Shown: positions 34,006 through 43,595, counted from the first letter of the stretch. The stretch: 64,000 nucleotides of DNA from an uncultured Eubacteriales bacterium (GCA_934546985.1 CAKTEE010000002.1:62001-126000); one strand, 5' to 3'. Notes: a model not told the origin generated them from the sequence alone. A program made the numbers and translations.

Positions 34006-35414
34006 TAGTCCTTCACACCTCCATACAATGCAGGATTCCTTAACTTCTTCATTTTAGAAATTCCTGTGAGCATCAGGCGGGAAGCAAGAACGCCCATGAT
34101 CTGATTAAAGATAATACCTACAAGCAAGGTATAACCAAATGAATAGATAGAACCTGTGGTAACAGCATCAATACTTAAACCAAATGGAGAAAGCACCCAA
34201 CTGATTACGTGATAAATCGGTGCAAGCATCTGGCTGAGAATACCACTTGGATTACCAAAGGAACCCATCAGAATGATAGCAACAATAACAACGGTTACAT
34301 TGCCATCAATAATTGCTGAGAAACCTGAATCATAACCGTTTTTAATAGAACCATCCAGTGTTTTTCCTGAACGAATTTCTTCTTTGATACGTTCTGCAAC
34401 AATAATATTTGCATCAACACCCATACCAATCGACAGTATGATACCGGCAATACCTGGTACGGTCAGTGTAAAGCTTGGAATAAAACCAAAGAAACCGGAA
34501 ACTGCTGCAATAGAACCGGCAACCTGTCCCAAAAGCGAAAAACATCCAACTAATCCCGGTATTCTGTAATAAGCAAGCATAAAAATACAAATCAATGCAA
34601 AGGCAGCGATACCAGCTATCAGCATTGCATTTAATGACCCCCTACCAAGGCTTGGGTCAATGGTGCTGTAGGTTTCTGCCGTCAGTTTAAACGGCAGCGC
34701 ACCGGAATTAATTTTGTTTGCCAGTTCTTTTGCCTCTTCCTGTGTGAAATTACCGCTAATAGAGGCATCACCGCCGCTAATCTGCTGATTTACTGTAGGA
34801 TACGAAATACATTCATTATCCATAAAAATAGAAATTGTCTTGCCTACCAGACGTCCTGTAGCCTCAGAAAACTTATTTGCACCCTCTGAGGTAAGTTTCA
34901 GCAATACAATATACTGCAATTTTTCCTGATCATAACCAACACTTGCCTGGTCAACGTCAGAACCCTGCAAAACAATCGCGCCATTAGGATCCTGCGTACC
35001 TTCACGAAAAGTTAAAAGCGCAGTTTCACCCAACTCGTTAATTGCGGCAACCGGATCAAATTCTGTCTCGCCTGTTTTCCACGGGAAACGTACAATAATA
35101 CGGCTGGAATCATAATCTGTAAACGTTTCATAGTCTGCAATGTTGTTATTTAACAGTCTGCTTTTAATAACCTCGGACGCAGCATCCATCTGCTCCCTTG
35201 TTGCATTATCTACTCCCTCCGGAGTAAAAGTAACCTCGACACCGCCCTGAATATCAATGCCCCAGCGGATATCATTTGCGCCTTTGATAATCGCATTGCC
35301 ATTGCCGGTATGAATACCAACAAAAGACAGCACTGCCAATGCAACAATCAAAATGGCCACTAAAAAGAATACCCAAACCCGACTTGATTTGGATTTGCCT
35401 TTTCCACCTGCCAT
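34005..35414 (-). CDS. secD: Protein translocase subunit SecD
   Basis: Membrane partner of SecF. The 469-residue protein has helix 1 (about 12-33), the P1 head starting at DIRWGIDIQGGVEVTFTPEG, and five C-terminal helices with IPGIAGIILSIGMGVDANIIVAERIKEE-type motif. Length is on the short side but within the Firmicutes range. Strong promoter and a perfect leader hairpin precede it; GGAGGA is 7 nt before the ATG. Confidence 0.95.
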   Translation of the reverse strand: MAGGKGKSKSSRVWVFFLVAILIVALAVLSFVGIHTGNGNAIIKGANDIRWGIDIQGGVEVTFTPEGVDNATREQMDAASEVIKSRLLNNNIADYETFTDYDSSRIIVRFPWKTGETEFDPVAAINELGETALLTFREGTQDPNGAIVLQGSDVDQASVGYDQEKLQYIVLLKLTSEGANKFSEATGRLVGKTISIFMDNECISYPTVNQQISGGDASISGNFTQEEAKELANKINSGALPFKLTAETYSTIDPSLGRGSLNAMLIAGIAAFALICIFMLAYYRIPGLVGCFSLLGQVAGSIAAVSGFFGFIPSFTLTVPGIAGIILSIGMGVDANIIVAERIKEEIRSGKTLDGSIKNGYDSGFSAIIDGNVTVVIVAIILMGSFGNPSGILSQMLAPIYHVISWVLSPFGLSIDAVTTGSIYSFGYTLLVGIIFNQIMGVLASRLMLTGISKMKKLRNPALYGGVKD

Positions 35415-35443
35415 CGGTCAGTCCTCCCATTTTTAATTTAACA

Positions 35444-35477
35444 GGCCTGACTTAGTTCAGCATCCCTAAGTCAGGCC
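35444..35477 (-). promoter_or_regulatory. Perfect 12-bp stem-loop in the secDF 5' leader
   Basis: GGCCTGACTTAG (35444-35455) and CTAAGTCAGGCC (35466-35477) form a stem starting about 7 bases after the predicted start of transcription. No T-run follows, so it is a leader structure rather than a normal terminator. Confidence 0.6.
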
Positions 35478-35490
35478 GGAACATTATTTT

Positions 35491-35519
35491 ATTATAGGTA
35501 ATATTCAACAGAATGTCAA
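35491..35519 (-). promoter_or_regulatory. Sigma-A promoter of secDF
   Basis: TTGACA (35519-35514) and TATAAT (35496-35491) on the minus strand with a 17-base spacer: a complete consensus promoter. Confidence 0.85.
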
Positions 35520-35533
35520 TCAAAATTATACGA

Positions 35534-36964
35534 TTAAACAGTTAATTCCACTTTTTGACCAACTTCCGCCATGTTTTTATTTAAGATTGGAAGTATATAC
35601 GCATGAATAAATTCTTCCGTCTGCTGCGGAGCTCTGCCTGTAAAATCAGATGGGTTTAAATGGCTGTTTAATTCTTCCAAAGTCATACCAAACATTGGAT
35701 CTTCTGCAATACGCTGAATCAGGTCATTCGGCATTCCTTCTTCCTTAACCATTTTTCCTGCAGCAATGGAATGCTCACGAATCCTTTCATGCAGTTCTTG
35801 GCGATCTCCGCCCTTTTTAACCGCACTCATCATGATGTTTTCACTTGCCATAAAGGGCAATTCATTCATGACACGCTGACGTATTACTTTTGGATAAACT
35901 ACCAAACCGTCACAAACACTAAGCATGATATTCAAAATAGCATCAATTGCCAAAAATGCCTCAGATACCGCAATGCGCTTGTTAGCAGAATCATCCAGCG
36001 TTCTTTCAAACCACTGAGTAGCCGCAGTAAAAGCCGGATTTATCGTATCCGCTATTACATACCTTGCAAGAGCAGTAATACGTTCGCAACGCATTGGATT
36101 GCGTTTATATGGCATAGCAGAGGAACCAATCTGATTCTTTTCAAAAGGCTCTTCCATTTCCTTAAAGCTTTGCAGTATACGCATATCATTGGCAAATTTG
36201 CTTGCACTCTGCGCAATGCCGCTGAGCACTGCAAGAACATTAAAGTCGACTTTTCTGGAATAAGTTTGACCGGAAACAGGTACCACTTTATCAAATTCAA
36301 AATCTTGTGCTATACTCTTCTCAAGTGCAGCAACCTTTTCAGAATCACCGTCAAATAATTCCATAAAGCTTGCCTGCGTACCGGTTGTTCCCTTATTTCC
36401 CAGCATGGAAAGCGTAGAAATTCTATGTTCAATCTCTTCAAAATCGCTGAGCAGTTCATTCAGCCAAAGCGTCGCACGTTTACCTACAGTAGTTAACTGT
36501 GCAGGCTGAAGATGAGTATATGCAAGGCAGGGTAAATCCTTATATTCCAATGCAAAATCGCTGAGGAGTTTCATAACGCTCAGGAGTTTGCTGCGAACCA
36601 GACGCAAGGCATCCCTCATGATAATAATATCTGTATTATCACCAACATAACATGAAGTTGCACCCAAGTGGATAATTGGTTTCGCCGCAGGACAAACTAA
36701 ACCAAAAGCATAAACATGTGACATTACATCGTGTCTAACCTGTTTTTCTCTTTGAGCCGCTGCTTCATAGTCAATATTATCAAGGTTTGCTTCCATTTGA
36801 CTAATTTGTTCGTCCGTAATTGGCAAACCAAGATTTTTTTCTGCTTTTGCCAAAGACAGCCATAAGCGGCGCCATGTACCAAATTTTTTATCATCAGAGA
36901 ATAGATACTGCATCTCTTTGCTGGCGTAACGGGTACTGAATGAACTTACATATGAATCTCTCAT
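35534..36964 (-). CDS. purB: Adenylosuccinate lyase
   Basis: Catalyses two fumarate-releasing steps in purine synthesis (SAICAR to AICAR, adenylosuccinate to AMP). The 476-residue member of the fumarase/aspartase superfamily has the signature GSSAMPYKRNPM (280-291), with catalytic Ser in the SS pair, and His in AYTHLQPAQ. It lies 29 bases downstream of the aspartate aminotransferase gene on the same strand. Start ATG is 12 nt past GGAGG, a long spacing. Confidence 0.95.
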   Translation of the reverse strand: MRDSYVSSFSTRYASKEMQYLFSDDKKFGTWRRLWLSLAKAEKNLGLPITDEQISQMEANLDNIDYEAAAQREKQVRHDVMSHVYAFGLVCPAAKPIIHLGATSCYVGDNTDIIIMRDALRLVRSKLLSVMKLLSDFALEYKDLPCLAYTHLQPAQLTTVGKRATLWLNELLSDFEEIEHRISTLSMLGNKGTTGTQASFMELFDGDSEKVAALEKSIAQDFEFDKVVPVSGQTYSRKVDFNVLAVLSGIAQSASKFANDMRILQSFKEMEEPFEKNQIGSSAMPYKRNPMRCERITALARYVIADTINPAFTAATQWFERTLDDSANKRIAVSEAFLAIDAILNIMLSVCDGLVVYPKVIRQRVMNELPFMASENIMMSAVKKGGDRQELHERIREHSIAAGKMVKEEGMPNDLIQRIAEDPMFGMTLEELNSHLNPSDFTGRAPQQTEEFIHAYILPILNKNMAEVGQKVELTV

Positions 36965-36993
36965 TCTGATTTTTTACCTCCTGTATTTGGAAT

Positions 36994-38268
36994 TTATTCT
37001 GCAAGCAGTTTTTCTGCCGCTACAAGTTTTGTGCAAAGGCAGAGCAGGGAAACTGCAATTTCCAGTTCTTCCACCGGCGGATAAGTTGGAGCAATACGAA
37101 TATTTCTGTCTCTTGGGTCTTTACCATAGGGATAAGTAGCGCCTGCCGGAGTCAAAACAACGCCTGCCTGTCTGCAAAGCTCTACTACGCGGGCAGCACA
37201 TCCATCCATAACATTTAAACTGATAAAATAACCGCCGTTTGGTTTCACCCATTGGGCAATCCCCAATGGCGCCAGTTCTTTTTCCAATGCATTCAATACA
37301 ACCTGAAACTTAGGCGAAATAATATCTGCATGACGTTTCATTTGTGTGCGAATACCGTCAATATTCTTAAAATAGCGGACATGCCGCAACTGATTGAGTT
37401 TATCATAACCAATCGTCTGCATTCCCATACGTTTCAAAATGGATGTAATGTTATTACGGCTAGCTGCAATCGCTGCGATACCTGCCCCCGGAAAACTGAT
37501 TTTAGATGTAGAAGCAAACATCACCGGCATATCTTCATTGCCTGTTTTTTTACATTCTGTCAGCAGGTTTAAAAGATTATCCGGCGTTTCCGTTAAATCG
37601 TGTACAGCGTAAGCGTTATCCCATATGATTCGGAAATCTTTTGCCGCAGGTTTCAATGCTGCCAAACGGAGTACAACCTCATTGCTGTAGGTTTTCCCTT
37701 CCGGATTGGTATATTTCGGAACACAAATCATGCCTTTTACAAGGGGATCTTTTATATAAGCTTCCACTGACTCCATATCGGGTCCGTCATCCAATGTTTC
37801 AATGTTAATCATTTCTATTCCAAAGTACTCCAAAATACCGAAATGACGGTCATAGCCAGGCACTGGACAAAGGAACTTGATAGTCCCCTGTTTCATCCAG
37901 GGTTTATCTCCGGTTCCATGTGTCATTGCCTGTGATATATAGTCGAACATCAAATTCAAGCTGGAATTTCCGCCGATAATAATTTCATTGGCATCAACCT
38001 CAAAAAAATCTGCAAAAAGCTGTTTTATTTCAGGAATACCATCAAGCACGCCATAATTCCGGCAATCAGTGCCATTTTCCGCATTCCACCCGTTTTGCTC
38101 ATTTACCATATTAAAAATTTCATTTGAAAGATCCAGCTGTTCAGAACCGGGTTTACCGCGGGACATATCTAGCTTCAGCCCTTTTGCCTGAAAAGCCTCG
38201 TATTCTTTTTGGAGCTGTTCCCTGACTTTTTCCAGTTCAGTCCGGCTCATTTTGCTATAACCACTCAT
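36994..38268 (-). CDS. Aspartate aminotransferase, type Ic (MocR-like aminotransferase family)
   Basis: A 424-residue PLP enzyme of the group represented by corynebacterial AspT (PF12897-like) and not by E. coli AspC. PLP-contacting segments include GGNSSLNLM, PVPGYDRHF, MICVPKYTNPEGKTY, WDNAYAVHDL and the lysine in FASTSKISFPGAG. Likely reaction is glutamate plus oxaloacetate to aspartate and 2-oxoglutarate, supplying aspartate for lysine, asparagine and purines. The neighbour purB consumes aspartate-derived adenylosuccinate; asnS is upstream. Confidence 0.85.
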   Translation of the reverse strand: MSGYSKMSRTELEKVREQLQKEYEAFQAKGLKLDMSRGKPGSEQLDLSNEIFNMVNEQNGWNAENGTDCRNYGVLDGIPEIKQLFADFFEVDANEIIIGGNSSLNLMFDYISQAMTHGTGDKPWMKQGTIKFLCPVPGYDRHFGILEYFGIEMINIETLDDGPDMESVEAYIKDPLVKGMICVPKYTNPEGKTYSNEVVLRLAALKPAAKDFRIIWDNAYAVHDLTETPDNLLNLLTECKKTGNEDMPVMFASTSKISFPGAGIAAIAASRNNITSILKRMGMQTIGYDKLNQLRHVRYFKNIDGIRTQMKRHADIISPKFQVVLNALEKELAPLGIAQWVKPNGGYFISLNVMDGCAARVVELCRQAGVVLTPAGATYPYGKDPRDRNIRIAPTYPPVEELEIAVSLLCLCTKLVAAEKLLAE

Positions 38269-38395
38269 GTTAATCCCCCTAAATTGTAAGTGCAGAAATC
38301 AAGAAAAACCTTATTCATATTAATACAAAACCAGTGTTTTTGCAAGTTTTTTTACTTTTCCTGCAAAAATATCCTGCTTTTCTGACTTTAACAGA

Positions 38396-38456
38396 AAAAA
38401 ATGGCATCTATTACAACGGTTTATTAATACTTCTGCCGTTTTTTAATGCCATTTTT
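38396..38456 (-). terminator. Terminator of asnS
   Basis: Outer arms AAAAATGGCAT (38397-38407) and ATGCCATTTTT (38446-38456) enclose a second short stem (AACGG/CCGTT). A T-run follows on the minus strand. It lies about 30 bases beyond the asnS stop. Confidence 0.8.
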
Positions 38457-38483
38457 ATATTATATTATTTTTCCTGATTCATG

Positions 38484-39878
38484 TTAAAATTCACAGGAAC
38501 CCGTAGTACGCGGGAACGGAAGTACATCACGAATATTTGAAATTCCTGTTACATACATGACAAGGCGTTCAAATCCTAAACCAAAGCCGCTGTGCTTTGC
38601 TCCGCCATAACGACGTAAATCAAGATACCATGAATAGTCTTCTTCGTGTAGTCCTAGTTCGTGTATTCTTTCCAATAATAAGTCCAAACGTTCTTCTCTC
38701 TGACTGCCGCCAATAATTTCGCCGATTCCCGGAACCAAAAGGTCCATTGCCGCAACGGTTTTGCCATCGTCGTTTAGCCGCATATAGAACGATTTGATTT
38801 CTTTTGGATAATCCGTAACAAATACCGGTTTTTTGAAAACAATCTCTGTAAGATAACGCTCATGTTCTGTTTGCAGGTCACTGCCCCATTCAACTTTATA
38901 TTCAAAATTGTCATTGTTCTTTTCCAGAATTTCAATTGCCTGCGTATAAGTAATACGTGCAAAATCTGCATTGGCAACAGCCTGCAAACGTTCCAGCAGG
39001 CCTTTATCATAAAATTGATTTAAAAATGCAAGGTCAGCCGGGCAGGTTTCCATTACATAATTTAAAATATACTTCATCATGGCCTCTGCCAGTTCCATAT
39101 CATCTGTTAAATCCGCAAATGCAATTTCCGGTTCAATCATCCAAAACTCAGCTGCATGACGGGTGGTATAGGATTTTTCTGCACGAAAAGTCGGTCCAAA
39201 GGTATAAATCTTACCAAAGGCCATTGCCATACATTCTCCTTCCAACTGACCAGATACAGTTAAATAGCTGGGCTTGGAAAAGAAATCTTTACCATAATCT
39301 ACTTTGCCATCCTCAGTACGGGGCGGATCATTAACATCCAGCGTCGTAACGCGGAACATCTCACCGGCTCCTTCACAGTCGCTTGCAGTAATTAAAGGCG
39401 TATGCGCATAAATAAAACCGCGGAAATTAAAAAAGCTATGAATTGCAAACGCTGCTGCGGAACGAACCCGGAAAGCCGCACTGAATGTATTGGTACGTGG
39501 ACGCAAATGAGCAATCGTACGCAAATACTCTAAAGTATGCTTTTTTTTCTGCAAAGGATAGTCCGGTGCAGAAACACCTTCTACCTCAATGATTTCTGCC
39601 TGAATTTCAAACGGCTGACGCGCATTCGGCGTAAGAAGCAGTTTACCCTGAACGCTTATTGCCGCGCCAACGTTCTGTTTCGCTATATCTTTAAAATTGG
39701 CAACGTTATCTGCAGTAAAAACGATTTGCAGATTTTTAAAACAGCTGCCGTCGTTAATTTCAATAAATCCTAAATTTTTTGAGTCGCGAATTGTTTTTAC
39801 CCATCCGCATACAGCCACATTTTGCTCACTGTATGTTTCCGGAGCATCGTAAAGTTTAGCAATTTCAATGTTTTTCAT
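38484..39878 (-). CDS. asnS: Asparaginyl-tRNA synthetase
   Basis: Charges tRNA(Asn). The 464-residue class IIb enzyme has an N-terminal OB-fold anticodon domain ([22 protein letters not shown]), then the class II core with [21 protein letters not shown] (motif 2) and [27 protein letters not shown] (motif 3). The last is typical of AsnRS. AGGAGGAGC precedes the ATG by 7 nt, and an extended -10 (TGGTATAAT, 39989-39981) is upstream. There is no T-box in its 5' region. Confidence 0.96.
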   Translation of the reverse strand: MKNIEIAKLYDAPETYSEQNVAVCGWVKTIRDSKNLGFIEINDGSCFKNLQIVFTADNVANFKDIAKQNVGAAISVQGKLLLTPNARQPFEIQAEIIEVEGVSAPDYPLQKKKHTLEYLRTIAHLRPRTNTFSAAFRVRSAAAFAIHSFFNFRGFIYAHTPLITASDCEGAGEMFRVTTLDVNDPPRTEDGKVDYGKDFFSKPSYLTVSGQLEGECMAMAFGKIYTFGPTFRAEKSYTTRHAAEFWMIEPEIAFADLTDDMELAEAMMKYILNYVMETCPADLAFLNQFYDKGLLERLQAVANADFARITYTQAIEILEKNNDNFEYKVEWGSDLQTEHERYLTEIVFKKPVFVTDYPKEIKSFYMRLNDDGKTVAAMDLLVPGIGEIIGGSQREERLDLLLERIHELGLHEEDYSWYLDLRRYGGAKHSGFGLGFERLVMYVTGISNIRDVLPFPRTTGSCEF

Positions 39879-40123
39879 AATAGCTCCTCCTAAAATAGTC
39901 AGATTAGCACAGAAACAAAAGCATGTCCCTCTGCGCTGAACTGTATTTTTAACTACAGGCTGAAAAATGCTATAAAATAAATTATACCAAATATTGCCAT
40001 GAAAACAAGTGGAAAATAAAAAACTATTCGTTCTATTTTATAAAATTAATCAACTTTTCTATATTTCAATTCACACCCGCTGATGTTTTTCATCATATAA
40101 TAGGCTGCAAAGGTGGTATGCAA

Positions 40124-40321
40124 ATGAATCAATGTTATGGTGAACAGCTGATTGCACTCGGCACAGCGCTTGCCTTTGAAATATCCAGAAAATTAACAAC
40201 AGATGAATCTGCTGTTATTGCCGCACTTTTAAACGTAATCGGAGATGAACTTGCACTGCTTGCTGCAACCAATGCCAATACCGGCTGCAAACCGGATATT
40301 CCAGTTATCAGCGGCAGATAA
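40124..40321 (+). CDS. DUF6774-like small protein
   Basis: A 65-residue helical protein, MNQCYGEQLIALGTALAF..., ending PDIPVISGR. Alternating short hydrophobic helices (IALGTALAFEISRKL, ESAVIAALLNVIGDELALLAA) resemble the clostridial DUF6774 family of small proteins; the assignment is from memory. The start ATG at 40124 is 6 nt after AGGTGGT; an ATG at 40118 is too close to the site. It is paired with the next small gene by 20 bases, and a terminator follows both. Confidence 0.55.
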   Translation: MNQCYGEQLIALGTALAFEISRKLTTDESAVIAALLNVIGDELALLAATNANTGCKPDIPVISGR

Positions 40322-40341
40322 TAACTGCGGAGGTGAATAAC

Positions 40342-40524
40342 ATGACAGAACTTCCGCTCGGCCTTGGCATGGCACTTGCACAAAACCCAAAAGCAATGAT
40401 TTATTTTGCTTCCCTGCCTGAAAGCGGTCAAAAAGCAATTATTGAGCATACGCACCAAATTAACTCCCGACGGGAAATGCATCAATATGTTGCCTCCCTT
40501 GCAGACAGCAGGGATATTCATTAA
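40342..40524 (+). CDS. Small protein of unknown function (60 aa)
   Basis: A 60-residue soluble protein starting MTELPLGLGMALAQNPKAM and containing YFASLPESGQKAIIEHTHQI. The 'ALAQNPKAM..F..LP..Q....I' pattern is seen in other small clostridial proteins I cannot name. GGAGGTG lies 6 nt before the ATG. It shares a transcript with the upstream DUF6774-like gene. A possible CATATAAT box ahead of the pair suggests a sporulation sigma factor, but this is weak. Confidence 0.5.
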   Translation: MTELPLGLGMALAQNPKAMIYFASLPESGQKAIIEHTHQINSRREMHQYVASLADSRDIH

Positions 40525-40565
40525 TGCAAGGCTCAGCAGGCAAAATTTTAATAAAATGCAATATT

Positions 40566-40595
40566 AAAGACAGCTAAAAATTTAGCTGTCTTTTC
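40566..40595 (+). terminator. Terminator of the two-gene small-protein unit
   Basis: AAAGACAGCTA (40566-40576) and TAGCTGTCTTT (40583-40593) form a perfect stem with a T tail. Confidence 0.85.
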
Positions 40596-40739
40596 AATTT
40601 AATGCTTTTAGGCAGATCTATTTGAAGAGCAAATCAAACAGCCACCTGCTATGTGGATGATCGACAGCGGTTATACCAAAAAAATCTTCAATCTGGTAAC
40701 AATAAATTATTCAAGTCTATTGTAAAAGAAATAAGATTT

Positions 40740-40881
40740 TAATGGTAAATCTATATACCTTGCGGCTTCTCTTTTTTGCTCAATCTAAAATCTGCTGTAA
40801 AATAAAACGTTGATCTTCTAATATAGATACACCGTTTACAATTTTGCTCAAATGTAAATCAGATAAATGGAACAGCTTCAT
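40740..40881 (-). pseudogene. sbcD: Remnant of sbcD (5' end of exonuclease SbcCD nuclease subunit)
   Basis: On the minus strand an ATG at 40881, with AGGAG 5 nt upstream, opens 33 codons: MKLFHLSDLHLSKIV..., a match to the SbcD start, including the DLH metal ligand motif. A stop follows at 40782-40780. In the next frame the sequence continues with KKEKPQGI, which fits the next block of SbcD, so a frameshift broke the gene. The rest of sbcD, and sbcC, are absent. It lies 21 bases after the coiled-coil gene. Confidence 0.75.
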
Positions 40882-40902
40882 AAGTTCTCCTTATAGAAAC
40901 AG

Positions 40903-41127
40903 TCAATTATTCAGCTTTTCCGCTTCCATTTTATAAAAAGTAAAGTTTAACTCATTTAAATTATCATTTATTTCATCTTTTAGACGTTCCAATTTGAGGA
41001 TTTCCGCCCTTGCAAGCTGCGAATTTTCAGAAACACTTTGACGTTTTAAAGAGTTATATTGTATCCATAAAATTTCGCCTTTCTTTGTCAATTCTATAAA
41101 ATGCTTTTTTAATTCCATGTCCGACAT
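40903..41127 (-). CDS. Small coiled-coil protein of unknown function (74 aa)
   Basis: A 74-residue, charged, fully helical protein (MSDMELKKHFIELTKKGEILW... LERLKDEINDNLNELNFTFYKMEAEKLNN) with heptad-like hydrophobic spacing. No family recognised. It has no strong ribosome binding site at the expected position. It precedes the sbcD remnant by 21 bases, so the two once formed an operon; the coiled coil may be all that is left of a larger deleted locus. Confidence 0.5.
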   Translation of the reverse strand: MSDMELKKHFIELTKKGEILWIQYNSLKRQSVSENSQLARAEILKLERLKDEINDNLNELNFTFYKMEAEKLNN

Positions 41128-41272
41128 AAATCTATCCCCATTTCACTAATTGTTTTCACCTATAACTATAGTTGATGGGTGTATTTATGTCAATAAAGCA
41201 CGAGTAAAAAAATTACTTTATAGAAAAAAGAGTATATCACTGAAAGGTTATCCGATTAAAATAATTATAAAA

Positions 41273-43531
41273 CTAAAAAACAACATTGCACCCAGTCAGC
41301 TTTAACTTTAAATTGCTAACTTGGCTTTGCGTTAATGGATTATCTGATAAATAGAGACTATCCAAATTTTTAAGTTTTTCAAGTCCTGCCGTATCTGTAA
41401 TTTGATTACTTGATAAAAGTAAATTTTTTAATTCCTGCAACGATGACAATGCTGAGACATTTTTTAAATGATTTTTTGATAAATATAAAGTTTGTAATCG
41501 ATTCATACCTGCAAGCGGTGTCACATCTGTAATTTGATTGAACTCCGCGGTCAATGTTTCCAATTGCTTCATATTGGACAGTGCTTCTACAGAGGTTATC
41601 ATATTATTGGTTATGGAAAGTTTTTTCAGTCCTGTTAATGTTTGAAGTCCTGATATATCGGTAATGTCGTTATCTGATAATATAAGTTCTTCTAATTCAG
41701 TTAAACCTGTTAGTGCAGACACATCTTTGACCAGATTAAAACGCAGGTTAAGGTTTTGTAATTCATGCAAAGAAGCCAAAGGGTTCAAATTGTTGATTTG
41801 GTTCGATTCCAAGTTCAAATATTTCAGGTTTTTTAAAGAAGCAAGAACTGAAATATCTGAAATACTTGTATTTATTAGCGTCAGGGATTCCAGATTTTTG
41901 AATTGGGTAAGTGCAGATAAATCTGTTAAAGGCATATCCTGTACTGTAATGGCTTTTGTACCTTCCGGATATTCCTTTCCCGCAAAATGAATGATTTTCG
42001 GCTCTTGTACATCACTGATTTCTGTATGAGTTTCAGTCGTTTGTTCCGTTGTGATACTAATAGAAGACTGCGTTGTTATTTCCTCTTCATTTTTTGTTGT
42101 AAAAGACAAATTCCAAGCCTGTGCTAATGTATTACCGGCCATATCGGCTACTGCCTGCGCCGGTATTGTTAATGTATATAACGTATTTGCATTTAATGGA
42201 TTACGCAGAGACACTGTAACCATACTGCCGCTGATGCCAAAAAACACCGGTACTTCGTTGCCTGATGCATCCATCAATTTACAATCAAAAAAGGCTTGAC
42301 CTTGAATAATATTTTCCTGAAAACACATCCGAATTTGTGCAAGTTTTTCTGAAACATTCGTTTCATTTTCTTTGGGCATACTTAAAATAATTTGCGGCGG
42401 CTGGGTATCTTTTGCAGGAGAATGATTCTCCGGTATCGCCGGCGTTGATGTCGGCTGTGCAGTTGTAAAACGGAATATTTTTTCTGTATTACCAATCCCC
42501 TGCGCACTTTGGACTGCATCCTTCGGTATGGTCACCAAATATGTTGTTGCAGGTTTTAAAGCCGCATTTATTTTCAATGTATGCTCAGAAAACGCCTTGC
42601 CTGTAATGCAGTTATCTCCTCCATCAACCGGAATCACGGAAACAGAGGCAAAAGCGCTGCCCTTTTGAACTGATGAACCGAACATAACAGAAATGATAGT
42701 TGAAACATTGACATTAGTTAAACCATCCTGCGGTATTGTAGCAACTGTATTCAAAGATTTTATCGGCGCTGCATTAGTTTCTTCCACTCGTTTCGCCGTT
42801 GTAAATTCAAGATATATTGGCTCAGTAAAATCGTTCATATTATAGTCACGAACAGCGTTGCCAGGAACAACTAGTGTATAAACCCTGTCTGTTTCCAATT
42901 GAGCTTGAATAATAAACTGATTGCCCACTATATTTTTCGTAAAGGATATTTGGCTATTATCAGACGATATAAGGGATATTTGCTCATAATTTGCTCCCTG
43001 CATGATTGGTTCATTAAATAAAAGAATCAATTCTCCTGCTGGATCAAATTTTTTTTCATTATTTTCAGGATATGTCTGCAAAAGTACCGGCGGCTGGGTA
43101 TCTGTTTGCTGAGTGTATCCTGTTGTAAAGGTTAAAAAATATTCTTCCATAGTGAAATCTGTAATCGAGGTAACTGCCCCAGCATCCAAATGTAATATAT
43201 AAACAGTTTTCGGAGATAATTTTTCAGCTACAGTAATAAATAACCCATTTTCCGATGTTTCCGCAGAACTAAGGGCAACCGGACATTCAGAATCTTTTTC
43301 TTTTAAAGAAATTTTTTCCATATTTACAGACGCACGCAATGCCTGATCGAAATTTAGAACAATAGAAGCCAGAGAAGAAGTTACCCCCTCCTCTTCTGTT
43401 GCAGGAATACTGCTTACAACATGCAGGCATGCTGCATTCGTTTCGGTTTCTGCTTTTTTACACGCAGAAACTGAAAAAAGAAACACTGCGCATAATAGAA
43501 AAGCTATCATAGAACGGTATGTAATTTTCAT
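41273..43531 (-). CDS. Lipoprotein with Ig-like repeats and internalin-type leucine-rich repeats
   Basis: A 752-residue surface lipoprotein. The signal peptide ends in a lipobox with Cys24 (FSVSAC-KK). Four Big_5/SbsA-like Ig domains follow (about 35-480), each with a pattern like FTTG/FTTA at its end and 'P-x-x-VRDYN' loops. A Thr/Ser-rich linker and then about eight 22-residue leucine-rich repeats (about 540-750) of the internalin type (LTQFKNLESLTLINTSISDIS, repeated) close the protein. It probably binds a protein or glycan partner outside the cell; partner unknown. Single-gene unit with a consensus-like promoter. Confidence 0.85.
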   Translation of the reverse strand: MKITYRSMIAFLLCAVFLFSVSACKKAETETNAACLHVVSSIPATEEEGVTSSLASIVLNFDQALRASVNMEKISLKEKDSECPVALSSAETSENGLFITVAEKLSPKTVYILHLDAGAVTSITDFTMEEYFLTFTTGYTQQTDTQPPVLLQTYPENNEKKFDPAGELILLFNEPIMQGANYEQISLISSDNSQISFTKNIVGNQFIIQAQLETDRVYTLVVPGNAVRDYNMNDFTEPIYLEFTTAKRVEETNAAPIKSLNTVATIPQDGLTNVNVSTIISVMFGSSVQKGSAFASVSVIPVDGGDNCITGKAFSEHTLKINAALKPATTYLVTIPKDAVQSAQGIGNTEKIFRFTTAQPTSTPAIPENHSPAKDTQPPQIILSMPKENETNVSEKLAQIRMCFQENIIQGQAFFDCKLMDASGNEVPVFFGISGSMVTVSLRNPLNANTLYTLTIPAQAVADMAGNTLAQAWNLSFTTKNEEEITTQSSISITTEQTTETHTEISDVQEPKIIHFAGKEYPEGTKAITVQDMPLTDLSALTQFKNLESLTLINTSISDISVLASLKNLKYLNLESNQINNLNPLASLHELQNLNLRFNLVKDVSALTGLTELEELILSDNDITDISGLQTLTGLKKLSITNNMITSVEALSNMKQLETLTAEFNQITDVTPLAGMNRLQTLYLSKNHLKNVSALSSLQELKNLLLSSNQITDTAGLEKLKNLDSLYLSDNPLTQSQVSNLKLKLTGCNVVF

Positions 43532-43566
43532 CCCGCAACACCTTCCATAGAAATTTATCTATAGCA

Positions 43567-43595
43567 ATTATAACTCAAAAAATCCATATTCTCAA
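43567..43595 (-). promoter_or_regulatory. Sigma-A promoter of the LRR lipoprotein gene
   Basis: TTGAGA (43595-43590) and TATAAT (43572-43567), spaced by 17 bases on the minus strand. Confidence 0.65.

Noticed and set aside
35444..35477. Hairpin as ordinary terminator of purB
   Set aside because: A complete consensus promoter lies between purB and the hairpin, and no T-run follows, so it belongs to the secDF leader.
39879..40110. T-box ahead of asnS
   Set aside because: No GGTACCGCGG-type core or terminator hairpin; only an extended -10 promoter and a short stem.
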